Positions 1-9,292 are shown, counted from the stretch's first letter. The stretch: 64,000 nucleotides of DNA from Actinocatenispora rupis (GCF_016861975.1 NZ_BOMB01000001.1:248001-312000); one strand, 5' to 3'. The notes: generated by a model not told the origin, from the letters alone. Made by a program: numbers and translations.

Positions 1-258
1 GCGGTCGAGGGAGTAGACGACGGCGAGGATGACGCCGCACACCATCGCCGCGATGGTCCAGCCGCGGGCGCGGACGATCTGCCGCTCGAACTCGTACGCG
101 TCGCCGCGGTCGCGGGCGCCCATCGCGAGTGCGGAGAACACGATGCCCACGATGCCGAACGGCAGGCAGCAGCAGACGGTGGAGGCGATCGAGAGGCCGA
201 GCCAGAGGCCGGGGGAGTCGCCGCCGCGTGGCGCGTAGCCGTCGAAACCGTCGCTCAT
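1..258 (-). CDS. CD225/dispanin-like small membrane protein (3' end outside window)
   Basis: The reading frame opens at an ATG (256-258, minus strand) and runs off the left edge without a stop, so only the first 86 residues are visible. A short hydrophilic start (MSDGFDGYAPRGG) is followed by a hydrophobic segment at about residues 18-44 containing CCCLPFGIVGIVFSALA. A polar loop rich in Arg/Asp comes next, then a second hydrophobic segment (AAMVCGVILAVVY). The Cys-Cys, PFG and G-x-V-F-S pattern and the two-helix layout match the CD225/dispanin family, which is common and functionally undefined in actinobacteria. The role is unknown; an inner-membrane location is inferred from the helices. 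Confidence 0.72.
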   Translation of the reverse strand, partial: MSDGFDGYAPRGGDSPGLWLGLSIASTVCCCLPFGIVGIVFSALAMGARDRGDAYEFERQIVRARGWTIAAMVCGVILAVVYSLDR

Positions 259-614
259 CGGCCACCGCCCCGGGTCCGTGCCGTTGTCGGGCGTCATCGT
301 ACCGAGAGTGCGCCAGCCATGCCGTTCCGCGATGATCGTCCTCCTTCGTCCCGCCAATTCCGTACGACGACGGCTCGTGGCCGACGGGCCGTGTTGACGG
401 GATGCGGCGCCGGACCGGGTACGGCGGGGCAGTGACCGGGCCGTGATCCACGGGAGGTCGGGGTGTCGGGCGGTGGGATCTTCGGCGTACCGGCGATGTT
501 GCCGAGGGATTTCCGGTGGCTGTCGGGTGTCCACAAGGTTACGGCGTTTGGGCTGTTCGCAGAGGGTGGGACGGGCGCCACAGCCCGGCCGCGGCCAGGT
601 ATAGCCTGACGGGC
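259..614. other. Divergent spacer between CD225-like gene and pyk
   Basis: No convincing reading frame or RNA was seen in these 356 bases. The right end carries the candidate pyk -10 box, annotated separately. The left end must hold the promoter of the CD225-like gene, but no clear hexamers were recognised there. Confidence 0.5.
602..607 (+). promoter_or_regulatory. Candidate leaderless -10 box of pyk
   Basis: TAGCCT lies 7 nt before the GTG at 615 and there is no Shine-Dalgarno sequence between them. Transcription would start at or next to the first base of the start codon. Confidence 0.5.
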
Positions 615-2039
615 GTGACACGTCGAGCGAAGATCGTTTGTACCATCGGTCCGGCCACCGCCACGCCGGAGCGGATGCGGGGACTGGTCGAGGCGGGCAT
701 GGATGTGGCCCGGCTGAACTTCAGCCACGGCAGCCACGCCGACCACGAGGCCGTGTACCACATGGTGCGTGAGGCCGCCGCGGCCACGGGGCGGGCGGTC
801 GGCATCCTCGCCGACTTCCAGGGGCCGAAGATCCGCCTCGGCACGTTCGCCGAGGGCAAGGCTGAGTGGAACACCGGCGACACGGTCGTCATCACCGCCG
901 AGGACGTCGAGGGCACCGCCGCGCGGGTGTCGGTGACGTACAAGAAGCTTCCGGCGGAGGTGCGTTTCGGGGACCGGCTGCTCGTCGACGACGGCAAGCT
1001 GGCCCTGGAGGTCACCGACGTGACCGGTGACGACATCACCTGCCTGGTGGTGGAGGGCGGCCCGGTCTCCAACAACAAGGGCCTGTCGCTGCCGAACGTG
1101 GCGATCAGCGTCCCGGCGCTGAGCGAGAAGGACGCCGAGGACCTGCGGTTCGCGCTGGGCCTCGGGGTCGACCTGGTGGCGCTGTCGTTCGTGCGGTCGG
1201 CCGACGACATCAAGCCGGCGCACGAGATCATGGACGAGCTGGGCAACCGCGTCCCGATCATCGCGAAGATCGAGAAGCCGGAGGCGGTGGACCGTCTCGA
1301 CGCGATCGTCGACGCGTTCGACGGGCTGATGGTGGCGCGCGGCGACCTGGGCGTCGAGCTGCCGCTGGAGCGGGTACCGATGGTGCAGAAGCACGCGGTG
1401 CAGCTGTGCCGGGAGAACGCGAAGCCGGTCATCGTCGCCACCCAGATGCTCGACTCGATGATCGAGAACTCGCGGCCCACCCGCGCGGAGACGTCCGACG
1501 TCGCCAACGCCGTACTCGACGGGGCGGACGCGGTGATGCTGTCCGCCGAGACGTCCGTCGGCCGGTACCCGGTGCTGACGGTGCGGACGATGGCCCGCAT
1601 CGTGGAGTACGCCGAGTCGGGCGAGTTCACGTGCCCCGGTCTCCAGCACGACCCGCGTACGCAGGGCGGCGCGATCACGGCCGCGGCGGCGCACACGGCC
1701 GGGGTGATCGGCGCGAAGGCGCTGGTGGCGTTCAGCCAGACCGGCGACACGGTGCGGCGGCTCGCCCGGCTGCACTCGCCGCTGCCGCTGCTGGCGTTCA
1801 CGCCGGAGGAGAAGGTGCGCCGGCAGCTCGCGCTGAGCTGGGGCGTGGAGACGTTCCTGGTGCCGTTCGTGCACCACACGGACGACATGTTCCGCCAGGT
1901 CGACCACGCCCTGCAGGACCTCGGGCACGGCCGCGCCGGCGACTCCGTCGTCATCGTCGCGGGCACCCCCGCCGGTACGCCGGGTTCGACGAACACGCTG
2001 CGGGTGCACCGCCTCGGCTCGCTCGCCGACCCGGCCTGA
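615..2039 (+). CDS. pyk: Pyruvate kinase
   Basis: This is the final glycolytic step: phosphoenolpyruvate plus ADP gives pyruvate plus ATP, in the cytoplasm. The 474-residue length is normal for bacterial type I/II enzymes. Visible marks are the N-terminal CTIGPAT and ARLNFSHG strands, the DFQGPKIR region leading into the B domain, and the active-site signature IAKIEKPEAV. These are followed by MVARGDLGVEL, then VIVATQMLDSMI and the SAETSVGRYP loop. The GTG at 615 is chosen because it begins the family-typical MTRRAKIVCTIGP and is preceded at 7 nt by a -10-like TAGCCT. tesB starts 1 nt after the stop, and a perfect 18-bp hairpin lies just beyond. Confidence 0.97.
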   Translation: MTRRAKIVCTIGPATATPERMRGLVEAGMDVARLNFSHGSHADHEAVYHMVREAAAATGRAVGILADFQGPKIRLGTFAEGKAEWNTGDTVVITAEDVEGTAARVSVTYKKLPAEVRFGDRLLVDDGKLALEVTDVTGDDITCLVVEGGPVSNNKGLSLPNVAISVPALSEKDAEDLRFALGLGVDLVALSFVRSADDIKPAHEIMDELGNRVPIIAKIEKPEAVDRLDAIVDAFDGLMVARGDLGVELPLERVPMVQKHAVQLCRENAKPVIVATQMLDSMIENSRPTRAETSDVANAVLDGADAVMLSAETSVGRYPVLTVRTMARIVEYAESGEFTCPGLQHDPRTQGGAITAAAAHTAGVIGAKALVAFSQTGDTVRRLARLHSPLPLLAFTPEEKVRRQLALSWGVETFLVPFVHHTDDMFRQVDHALQDLGHGRAGDSVVIVAGTPAGTPGSTNTLRVHRLGSLADPA

Positions 2040-2040
2040 C

Positions 2041-3015
2041 ATGCCCGACCAGCACGACCCGTCCGGGCCGGACCGCAACGAGGGTCCGGCCCGGACGGGT
2101 GCTGCCGGCGGTCCCGCCGAACCGGCCGGGCCGGGCGGCGCCGCGCCGCTGACCGGGCAGGCCGCCGTCGACAACCTGCTCGGCCTGCTCGACCTGGAAC
2201 CCATCGAGGTCAACATCTTCCGCGGGCGCAGCCCCGAGGTGGGGCCGCAGCGGGTGTTCGGCGGGCAGGTCGCGGGGCAGGCGCTGGTCGCCGCCGGGCG
2301 TACGGTCGACGCCGCCCGGCCGGTGCACTCGCTGCACGGCTACTTCGTGCGCCCCGGCGACCCCACCGTGCCGATCGTGTACTCGGTGGAGGTGATCCGG
2401 GACGGCGGTTCGTTCTCGGTGCGCCGGGTGACCGCGATCCAGCACGGCAAGTCGATCTTCTTCATGTCCGCCTCGTTCCACACACCGGAGCGCGGGCTGG
2501 ACCACCAGACGCAGATGCCGTCCGACGTACCGCCGCCCGAGAGCGTGCCGACGCTGACCGAGCGGCTCGCCCGCTACCCGGAACGGCTCGGGATCTGGTC
2601 GCGCGTCCCGCAGTCCATCGACGTGCGGTACGTCGGCGAGCCCGGCTGGGTACCCAGCGGCGACCGGCCCGCCTCGCCGCACCAGCGGGTGTGGATGCGC
2701 ATCGCCGGGCGGCTGCCGGACAGCCCGCTCATCCAGGCCTGCGCCCTGACGTACGCCAGCGACCTGACGCTGCTCGACTCGGTACTGTCCTGGCACGGCG
2801 AGGTCTGGGGGCCGGAGGGGTTCGCCGGGGCGAGCCTCGACCACGCGGTGTGGTTCCACCGGCCGTTCCGCGCCGACGACTGGTTCCTCTACGACTGCGA
2901 GAGCCCGTCCGCCGCCGACGGCCGCGGCCTCGCCACCGGGCGCATCTTCGCCGCGGACGGCCGGCACCTGGCGACCGTCGTACAGGAGGGTCTGCTCCGC
3001 CGCGTCGGCTCCTGA
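2041..3015 (+). CDS. tesB: Acyl-CoA thioesterase II
   Basis: Hydrolyses acyl-CoA to free acid and CoA. It is a double hot-dog protein: the first hot-dog contains RVFGGQVAGQAL and HSLHGYFVRPGDP, followed by SFSVRRVTAIQHG. The second contains LTYASDLTLLDS, FAGASLDHAVWFHRPFRADDWFLY and GRIFAADGRHLATVVQEGLLR. These are classic TesB signatures. The protein has 324 residues; family members are usually nearer 290, and the excess is a Gly/Pro/Ala-rich stretch over the first 35 residues. No ATG/GTG/TTG lies between this ATG and the conserved core, so 2041 is the only ordinary start. A perfect palindrome occupies codons 6-20, so the extension may be partly an artefact of pyk terminator sequence. Confidence 0.9.
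   Translation: MPDQHDPSGPDRNEGPARTGAAGGPAEPAGPGGAAPLTGQAAVDNLLGLLDLEPIEVNIFRGRSPEVGPQRVFGGQVAGQALVAAGRTVDAARPVHSLHGYFVRPGDPTVPIVYSVEVIRDGGSFSVRRVTAIQHGKSIFFMSASFHTPERGLDHQTQMPSDVPPPESVPTLTERLARYPERLGIWSRVPQSIDVRYVGEPGWVPSGDRPASPHQRVWMRIAGRLPDSPLIQACALTYASDLTLLDSVLSWHGEVWGPEGFAGASLDHAVWFHRPFRADDWFLYDCESPSAADGRGLATGRIFAADGRHLATVVQEGLLRRVGS
2057..2100 (+). terminator. Perfect 18-bp hairpin just after pyk, inside tesB 5' codons
   Basis: ACCCGTCCGGGCCGGACC at 2057-2074 is the exact reverse complement of 2083-2100, with an 8-nt loop. It lies 18 nt after the pyk stop, where an intrinsic (U-tract-poor, actinobacterial type) terminator would be expected. However, it is inside the annotated start of tesB. 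It may terminate or attenuate read-through from pyk, or fold over the tesB initiation region. Confidence 0.5.
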
Positions 3016-3067
3016 CCGCAGCCACGTTGTCCAGCAGCACAACCCATGCCGGCGCCACCGGCCGCGG

Positions 3068-4102
3068 CTACGCCAGCAGGCTCAGGTAATGGCGCGCCAC
3101 GGCAGTGGCCGCGGACCGCGACTCGTCGTACGTCATGCCGTGGCCGTGCAGCGTGTTCCCGGTGCGGGGCTCGTCGTACACCGCCGCCCGGTACTCGACG
3201 ACCACCAGCACGTTGCGGTCCCGGGCGACCACCTTCGCCCCGGTCAACGGATACGTGATCGCGTCGGCCTCGGTCTTGCCCGAGATGATCGGCCCCGCGA
3301 CGGCCGCCGCGAACGCCTCGTCGCCGAGCTTCGGCAGCCGGCGCACGTTCCCCTCGTCCCCGCCGTTGGCGCTCTCGTCCCCGGCGTAGTCCAGATCGTT
3401 CCGGTACGAGCCGCGCGCGGTCGCCACGTCGGACGCCAGCGTCAGCGTCACGTTCAGCGCCACACCGCGCGCCGTGGTCAACGACTCCCACTGGCACAGC
3501 CGTTGCTGGTCCGACGAGTTCGACCCGTCCGCCCGGACTCCCTTGGCACGCTTGGGAAGCGCGGCACCGATCGCGCACCCGTCCGGCAGTTTCGCGTACG
3601 TCGCGGCGGCGCTGGGCGACGCGCTGGCACTCCCGGACGCGCCCCCGCTCGCGGCACCGCGCGGCGCCGACCCGTGCTGCGGCGCGCCGCCGAGCCGCGC
3701 GGCGAACACGATGCCACCGGTGACGAGCCCACCCACCAGCAGTACGGCCACGACCACCACCAGCGGCACCACCCAGCCCGGCCGCCCCGAACCACCGCCG
3801 GGCGGCGGCGGAGGGAAACCAGGCGGCGGCCCGCCGTACCCGGAAGTCGTCCACGGCGCACCGGCCGCGGGCATCCCCGGCTGCGGACCGGCCCCGAGCA
3901 CTGGCATCCCGGGCTGTAGCGCCGGAACGGGCCCAGCGCCGGAAGCGGGCGGCACCGCACCCGGAACGTCCACCCCGGGCCGGCCCGGACCAGAAGGCGG
4001 GTACCCGATGGTCTGGTCGAACGGAGGGAACGCGGCAGGCTCCTGCGGCCGCTGACCGAAGGGCGGCTGCGAGGCGTCCGGCGATCCAGGCACGGCGTTC
4101 AT
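3068..4102 (-). CDS. Proline-rich single-pass membrane protein with C-terminal extracytoplasmic domain
   Basis: No function is recognised. The 344-residue protein starts with about 110 residues very rich in Pro, Gly and Ala (GPGRPGVDVPGAVPPASG, FPPPPPGGGSGRPG). One transmembrane helix follows (VVPLVVVVAVLLVGGLVTGG). An Ala/Ser-rich linker then leads to a folded C-terminal domain of about 180 residues. That domain has a Cys pair (LPDGCAIG and QQRLCQWESL) and alternating strands, reminiscent of the DUF3558/lipoprotein-like sensor domains of actinobacteria. The likely topology is inside-N, outside-C. It is tail-to-tail with tesB (52 bp apart). A protein of similar architecture, but without clear C-domain similarity, lies at 59391-60521. 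Confidence 0.75.
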   Translation of the reverse strand: MNAVPGSPDASQPPFGQRPQEPAAFPPFDQTIGYPPSGPGRPGVDVPGAVPPASGAGPVPALQPGMPVLGAGPQPGMPAAGAPWTTSGYGGPPPGFPPPPPGGGSGRPGWVVPLVVVVAVLLVGGLVTGGIVFAARLGGAPQHGSAPRGAASGGASGSASASPSAAATYAKLPDGCAIGAALPKRAKGVRADGSNSSDQQRLCQWESLTTARGVALNVTLTLASDVATARGSYRNDLDYAGDESANGGDEGNVRRLPKLGDEAFAAAVAGPIISGKTEADAITYPLTGAKVVARDRNVLVVVEYRAAVYDEPRTGNTLHGHGMTYDESRSAATAVARHYLSLLA

Positions 4103-4216
4103 GGCGCCCCATTCTGTCGGGGACCGTCAAGCCCGCCGGAACCGGGCCGGCGGGCGGGGTGCGGCACGCCCGGTCGGGACCGTCGGGGAGAATCGGGCGG
4201 CGGGGGAGGGATCGCT

Positions 4217-7200
4217 GTGCGGATCGGGCTGCTCGGGCCACTGGAGGTGGCCGACGGGGACGCCGACGTCGCCGTGACCGGCGCGCGGCTGCGTGCCTTG
4301 CTCGCGCTGCTCGCCCTGCACCCCGGCCGCCCCGTCGGCGTCGACCGGATCGTCGCCGCCCTGTGGGGCGAGGAGGCACCAGCCGGGGCGGCCAACGCGC
4401 TCCAGTCGCTGGTGTCCCGGCTGCGCCGGGTCGTACCGGTGGCGATCCGTTCGCTGCCCGCCGGGTACCAGGTGGACCTGGCCGCCACGGACGTCGACAC
4501 CGGACGCTTCGCCGACCTCGCCGCCACCGGTCGCCGCCGGCTCACCGACGGCGACCCCGTCGGCGCCGTCGACGCGCTGCGCGACGCGCTCGCCCTCTGG
4601 CGCGGCCCCGCCCTGGCCGACGTGACGGCACCGTTCGCCGCACCCGTCGCCACCCGACTCGCCGCCGACCGGCTCACCGCGACCGGCGACCTCGCCGAGG
4701 CGTACCTGGGGGCGGGGATGGCGGAGGACGCCGCGCTGCTCGTCGCCGGCCCCGCCGCCGACCACCCGCTCGACGAACGGCTGTGCACCCTCACCGTCCG
4801 CGCCTTGTACGCGGCCGGCCGGCAGGCCGACGCCCTCGCCGCGTACGAGACGACCCGGCGCGCCCTCGCCGACGAGCTGGGCATCGACCCGTCCGCCGAC
4901 CTCGCCGCCGTCCACCTCACCGTGCTGCGCGGCGAACCCAGCGGCGACACCACACCCACCGGCGCCACCAACCTGCGCGCCGCGGTGTCCAGCTTCATCG
5001 GCCGCGACCGCGAGACCGGCGAGATCCGCAAACTGCTCGCCGACACCCGGCTCGTCACCCTCGTCGGCCCCGGCGGTACCGGCAAGACCCGGCTGGCCGG
5101 TGAAGCCGCCGGCGGGCTGCTCGACCGGTACCCGGACGGCGTGTGGTTCGTCGAACTCGCCCCCGTCGCCGACCCCGTCGACGTACCGCACGCGGTGTTC
5201 GCCGCGCTCGGCGCCACCGCACCCAGCCTGTCCGGCGCCACCACACCCAGCCTGCCGGCCGCCACCCGGACCGCGCCCGCCGTCCGGGACCGCGCCGAAC
5301 ACCTGCGCGCCCTGCTCGCCGACCGGCGCCTGCTGCTCGTCCTCGACAACTGCGAACACCTCGTCGACGCCGCCGCCCGGCTCGCCGACGACGTCCTCGC
5401 GCACTGCCCCGGCGTCCGGATCCTCGCCACCAGCCGCGCCCCGCTCGGCATCACCGGCGAGAAGCTCTACCCGGTACCCCCGCTCGAACTGCCCGCCGAG
5501 GGCGCCGACGCCGACACCGCCGGTACCACCGCCGCGGTCCGGCTGCTCGCCGACCGGGCCGCCGCCGTACGGTCCGGCTTCACCGTCGACGCCGGCAACG
5601 TCGCCGCCGTGACCCAGATCTGCCGCCGCCTCGACGGCGCCCCGCTCGCCCTCGAACTCGCCGCCGCCCGCCTGCGTACGCTGACCCCCGCGCAGGTCGC
5701 CGAGCGCCTCGACGACCGGTTCCGGCTGCTCACCGCCGGCGACCGCACCGCACCCGGCCGGCACCAGACCCTCCAGGCCGTCGTCTCCTGGAGCTGGGAC
5801 CTGCTCGACGAACCGCAACGCGCCCTCGCCCGCCGGCTGTCCGTGTTCGCCGGCGGCGCCAGCCTCGACGCCCTCGACGCCGTCTGCCCCGGCGGGCCGC
5901 TGCCGGCCGACGCCGTCCTCGACGCGCTCACCGGCCTCGTCGACCAGTCCCTCGTCGACGCCGGCGAGGACGGCCGCTACCGGATGCTGGAGACACTCCG
6001 CGCGTACGGCGCCGACCGGCTCGCCGACGCCGGCGAGACCCGCGCCACCCGCGACGCGCACCTCGCGTACCACCTGGCGCTCGCCGAACGGCTCGAACCG
6101 CTGCTGCGCACCAGCGAACAGGACACCGCGATCGCCGGCCTCACCGCCGACTACGACAACCTCGTCACCGCCCTGCGGTACGCCATCGACGCCCGCGACG
6201 CGCACTCCGCCCTGCGTCTCGGCAGCACCATGCTCTGGTACTGGTTCCTCCTCGGGTACGCCACCGACGCCACCAGCCTGCTGCACGACGTCATGCGCAT
6301 CGCCCCGGACGAACCGCCCGCCGGCCTCGCCGCGCCGTACGCGCTGTGCTACCTCGGCTCGCAGCTCGACTCCCTCGGCGAGTACGTCAACCACCGCGAA
6401 CGCGTACGCGGAAAGATCGAACGCTTCGAACGGCTCGCCGACGCCGCCCGTGCCGAAGGCCCGCTCCCGCCGCCGCTCGCCCTCGCCCGCTGCTTCCCCG
6501 CCCTGCTCGCCGGCGACCACGAGCGCACCCGCGCCCGCCTCGGCGAACTCGTCGACGGCGCCGACCGCTGGACCGCCGCCGCCGCACAGATGCTGCGCGC
6601 CAACATCACCCACGACGTCCTGCGTACGCCCGAGGCCGCCGCCCGCGACGCCGACCAGGCCGTCGCCCGGTTCCGCGACCTCGGCGAACGCTGGGGCCTC
6701 TCCGCCGCCCTCGTCGGCCAGGGCGAACACCTCGTCGCCCTCGGCGACCTCGACCGCGCCGCCGACGTCCTCGCCGAAGCCTGGGACGTCGCCCGCCACT
6801 TCATCCCGCGCGGCGAGCAACCCGGCTTCCTCGTCCGCCTCGCCGGCATCCACATCCGCGCCGGGGACGTCGACACCGCCGAACGCGAACTCGCCGAAGC
6901 CAACACCCTGCGCGCCAGCCTCCCGCCCGGCGACCGGCACCGCGGCCAGGACTGGTGGTTCCAGGCCGAGATGGTCGCCGGCGAGGTGCACCGCGCCCGC
7001 GGCCGGTACGACGCCGCACGCGACTGCTACCACCGCATCCTGCGCTGGTCCGACGAGAACCCCGGCTCCCGGCCACCCCAGGTCGGCGCCTTCGCGTACA
7101 ACGGGCTCGCCCGGCTCGCCCACGACAACGGCGACACCGCCGAGGCCGAATCCCTGGTGTACCAAGGGATCCGGCGGCTCGCGCCCAGCCGCGACCTGCC

Positions 7201-7444
7201 CATGATGGCGTACCTGGTGGAGACCCTCGTGCTCGCCACCGGCGAGCAGGACCCCCGCCGCGTCGCCGTCCTCCTCGGCGGCTTCGCCGCCGCCTCCCCC
7301 CACCGGCTGCCCGCCCTGCGCGAGGCCGCCGACGCCGCCCGCGCCGCCCTCGGCCCCGCCGAGTACGACCGGGCCGCCGCGGAAGGCGCCGACCTCGACT
7401 TCGCCGGCGTCTGCGCCTACCTCGGCGTGCCCCTCACCAACTGA
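4217..7444 (+). CDS. AfsR/SARP-type STAND transcriptional regulator (wHTH-BTAD-NB-ARC)
   Basis: A large cytoplasmic DNA-binding regulator of 1075 residues. Residues 1-90 form an OmpR-like winged helix (MRIGLLGPLEV, VDRIVAALWGE, ALQSLVSRLRR). Residues 95-240 form the bacterial transcriptional activator domain (ALALWRGPALADV, ALYAAGRQADALAAYE, ELGIDPS). An NB-ARC ATPase follows, with P-loop GPGGTGKT at 284-291 and Walker B LLLVLDNCE at 372-380. About 450 helical residues of TPR-like repeat follow. A short Ser/Thr/Pro/Ala insertion with two near-repeats (APSLSGATTPSLP) interrupts the NTPase. The start is a GTG with GGGGAGGG 7 nt upstream. It is convergent with, and directly abuts, a DrrAB-type exporter. 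No biosynthetic genes lie nearby, so the regulated target is unknown. Confidence 0.9.
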   Translation: MRIGLLGPLEVADGDADVAVTGARLRALLALLALHPGRPVGVDRIVAALWGEEAPAGAANALQSLVSRLRRVVPVAIRSLPAGYQVDLAATDVDTGRFADLAATGRRRLTDGDPVGAVDALRDALALWRGPALADVTAPFAAPVATRLAADRLTATGDLAEAYLGAGMAEDAALLVAGPAADHPLDERLCTLTVRALYAAGRQADALAAYETTRRALADELGIDPSADLAAVHLTVLRGEPSGDTTPTGATNLRAAVSSFIGRDRETGEIRKLLADTRLVTLVGPGGTGKTRLAGEAAGGLLDRYPDGVWFVELAPVADPVDVPHAVFAALGATAPSLSGATTPSLPAATRTAPAVRDRAEHLRALLADRRLLLVLDNCEHLVDAAARLADDVLAHCPGVRILATSRAPLGITGEKLYPVPPLELPAEGADADTAGTTAAVRLLADRAAAVRSGFTVDAGNVAAVTQICRRLDGAPLALELAAARLRTLTPAQVAERLDDRFRLLTAGDRTAPGRHQTLQAVVSWSWDLLDEPQRALARRLSVFAGGASLDALDAVCPGGPLPADAVLDALTGLVDQSLVDAGEDGRYRMLETLRAYGADRLADAGETRATRDAHLAYHLALAERLEPLLRTSEQDTAIAGLTADYDNLVTALRYAIDARDAHSALRLGSTMLWYWFLLGYATDATSLLHDVMRIAPDEPPAGLAAPYALCYLGSQLDSLGEYVNHRERVRGKIERFERLADAARAEGPLPPPLALARCFPALLAGDHERTRARLGELVDGADRWTAAAAQMLRANITHDVLRTPEAAARDADQAVARFRDLGERWGLSAALVGQGEHLVALGDLDRAADVLAEAWDVARHFIPRGEQPGFLVRLAGIHIRAGDVDTAERELAEANTLRASLPPGDRHRGQDWWFQAEMVAGEVHRARGRYDAARDCYHRILRWSDENPGSRPPQVGAFAYNGLARLAHDNGDTAEAESLVYQGIRRLAPSRDLPMMAYLVETLVLATGEQDPRRVAVLLGGFAAASPHRLPALREAADAARAALGPAEYDRAAAEGADLDFAGVCAYLGVPLTN

Positions 7445-8236
7445 TCACACCTTCCGCCGGTACGCCCGGATCGCCAGCGGCGCGAACACCACCGTCAACG
7501 CCACCGTCCACGCCAGCGACCACCACACCGACGAGCCCACCGGCGTACCCGTCAACAGCCCGCGTACCGCGGTCGACAGGTGCGACACCGGATTCACCTT
7601 CGCCCACGACTGCAGCCACCCCGGCATCGTCTCCGTCCGCACCAGCACGTTGCTGCCGAACGTGATCGGGAACATCAGCACACCCGAGAACAGCTGCACC
7701 GTCGTCGCCGACTTCGCCAACAGGCCGATCAGCATCGACACCCACGACAGCCCCACACCGAACAGCACCACCAACGCCAGACCGGCCACAGTGGACAGTG
7801 GACCGGTGTGGATCCGGAACCCCAGCACCATCCCGAACCCCAGCAGGATCACCAGCGACGCGCCGAACCGCACCAGATCCCCGATCGCGCGCCCCACCAA
7901 CGGCGCCGACCGCGCGATCGGCAGGCTCCGCAACCGGTCGAACACCCCGTTCGTGATGTCCTGGTTCAGCCCCGCGCCCGTCGCCATGATCGAGAACACC
8001 CCGGACTGCGCGATCAACCCCGGCAACGCGTACTGCAGGTACGACGCGCTGTCGCCCGCGATCGCCCCACCGAACACGTACACGAACAGCACGATGAAGA
8101 TCAGCGGCTGGATCACGAACCCGGCCAGCTCGCCCGGGTTCGACTTCAACTGCACCAGGTTCCGCCACGCCAGCGTCAGGCTGTGCCGCGCCGCCTGCAC
8201 CGGCGACACCCGGTGCGCGATCGTCGCCTCGGTCAC
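7445..8236 (-). CDS. ABC-2 type transporter permease (DrrB-like)
   Basis: The membrane half of a two-gene exporter, 263 residues with about six hydrophobic helices. Family marks are a cytoplasmic N-terminus with SLTLAWRNLVQLKSNPGELAGFVIQPLIFIVLF, the DITNGVFDRLRSLPIARSAPLVGR loop, and the late PITFGSNVLVRTETMPGWLQSWAKVNPVSH motif, typical of DrrB/NodJ-type permeases. The GTG start overlaps the stop of the ATPase gene (GTGA), implying translational coupling. Its stop codon directly abuts the convergent AfsR-like gene's stop. It probably exports a hydrophobic or toxic compound; the substrate cannot be inferred. Confidence 0.9.
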   Translation of the reverse strand: MTEATIAHRVSPVQAARHSLTLAWRNLVQLKSNPGELAGFVIQPLIFIVLFVYVFGGAIAGDSASYLQYALPGLIAQSGVFSIMATGAGLNQDITNGVFDRLRSLPIARSAPLVGRAIGDLVRFGASLVILLGFGMVLGFRIHTGPLSTVAGLALVVLFGVGLSWVSMLIGLLAKSATTVQLFSGVLMFPITFGSNVLVRTETMPGWLQSWAKVNPVSHLSTAVRGLLTGTPVGSSVWWSLAWTVALTVVFAPLAIRAYRRKV

Positions 8237-9195
8237 GACACCCTCCCCGTACCGTTCCCGTTCGCGTCACCGGTCGCGTGCCCCGTCAACGACAGGAACA
8301 CGTCGTCCAGGCTCGGCAGCCGCAACGCCAGCTCCAGCACCGGAACCCCCACCTCGTCCAACCGCCGCAACACCGCCGCCGGTACCGCCGGGTCGGCCAC
8401 CGGCGCCGACAGCCGCTGCCCCCGTACCGTCGGGGCCACCCCCGTCAGCTCCGCCACCACCACGGCCACCCGCTCCACCGCGTCCGGATCCGCCGGCCGG
8501 ATCTCCAGCGTCTGACCACCCGTCTTCGCCTTCAACTCGTCCGGCGACCCCGTCGCGATCACCTTCCCGTGGTCGATCACCGCGATGTCGTCCGCCAACT
8601 GGTCCGCCTCGTCCATGTACTGCGTCGTCAGCAGCACCGTCGACCCGTCCGCCACCAGACCCCGCACGATGCCCCACAACTCGTTGCGGCTGTGCGGATC
8701 CAGCCCCGTCGTCGGCTCGTCCAGGTACAGCACACCCGGCCGCCCCACCAGGCTCACCGCCAGGTCCAGCCGCCGCCGCATGCCCCCCGAGTACGTCTTC
8801 GCCCGGCGGCCACCCGCGTCCGCCAGCCCGAACCGCTCCAGCAGCTCCGCCGACCGCCGCCGCGCGTCCCGCCGCGACAGCCCCAACAACCGACCCACCA
8901 GCAGCAGGTTCTGCGTGCCCGTCAGCTCCTCGTCCACCGCCGCGTACTGCCCCGTCAGGCCCACCACCCCGCGTACCTCGTGCGCCTGGCGCACCACGTC
9001 GAACCCGGCCACCCGGGCCGACCCCGCGTCCGGCCGCAACAACGTCGCCAGCACCCGCACCGCCGTCGTCTTGCCCGCCCCGTTCGGCCCCAGCACACCC
9101 AGTACCGTGCCGGAACGCGCGAACAGGTCCACCCCGTCCAGCGCCGTCGTCGCGCCGAACCGCTTCACCAGCCCCTCGGCCTCAATCGCGTACAT
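8233..9195 (-). CDS. ABC transporter ATP-binding protein (daunorubicin-resistance DrrA-like)
   Basis: The energising subunit of the exporter. It has 320 residues, with Walker A GPNGAGKT at 36-43, the Q-loop in VVGLTGQYAAVDEELTG, signature SGGMRRRLDLA, Walker [14 protein letters not shown] and switch His in LLTTQYMDEADQLA. An extra C-terminal domain of about 80 residues (QTLEIRPADPDAVERVAVVVAELTG) is typical of the DrrA/DUF4162 group. The two genes form an operon. The nearby AfsR-like gene is the only regulator in the immediate area, but a regulatory link is speculative. Confidence 0.93.
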   Translation of the reverse strand: MYAIEAEGLVKRFGATTALDGVDLFARSGTVLGVLGPNGAGKTTAVRVLATLLRPDAGSARVAGFDVVRQAHEVRGVVGLTGQYAAVDEELTGTQNLLLVGRLLGLSRRDARRRSAELLERFGLADAGGRRAKTYSGGMRRRLDLAVSLVGRPGVLYLDEPTTGLDPHSRNELWGIVRGLVADGSTVLLTTQYMDEADQLADDIAVIDHGKVIATGSPDELKAKTGGQTLEIRPADPDAVERVAVVVAELTGVAPTVRGQRLSAPVADPAVPAAVLRRLDEVGVPVLELALRLPSLDDVFLSLTGHATGDANGNGTGRVS

Positions 9196-9292
9196 CGCCG
9201 CACCCGCGCACCGCCGCGCCTCCCTCGGTCGTCACCACGCCACCATCGCGCCGACCGCTGACACCGCGCGCACATCCGGCTGAGCCCGGCGC

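Noticed and set aside
294-2216. 640-codon minus-strand frame across pyk
   Set aside because: It is the antisense shadow of pyruvate kinase: low-complexity Arg/Val/Asp translation without any motif, as is common in GC-rich DNA.
4127-7303. 1058-codon minus-strand frame across the AfsR-like gene
   Set aside because: The Gly/Glu/Val-rich translation has no domain; the opposite strand has a complete wHTH-BTAD-NB-ARC protein.
4217-9195. Antibiotic biosynthetic cluster around the AfsR-like regulator and DrrAB exporter
   Set aside because: No synthase, tailoring or precursor genes lie nearby; regulator plus exporter alone is not evidence for a cluster.
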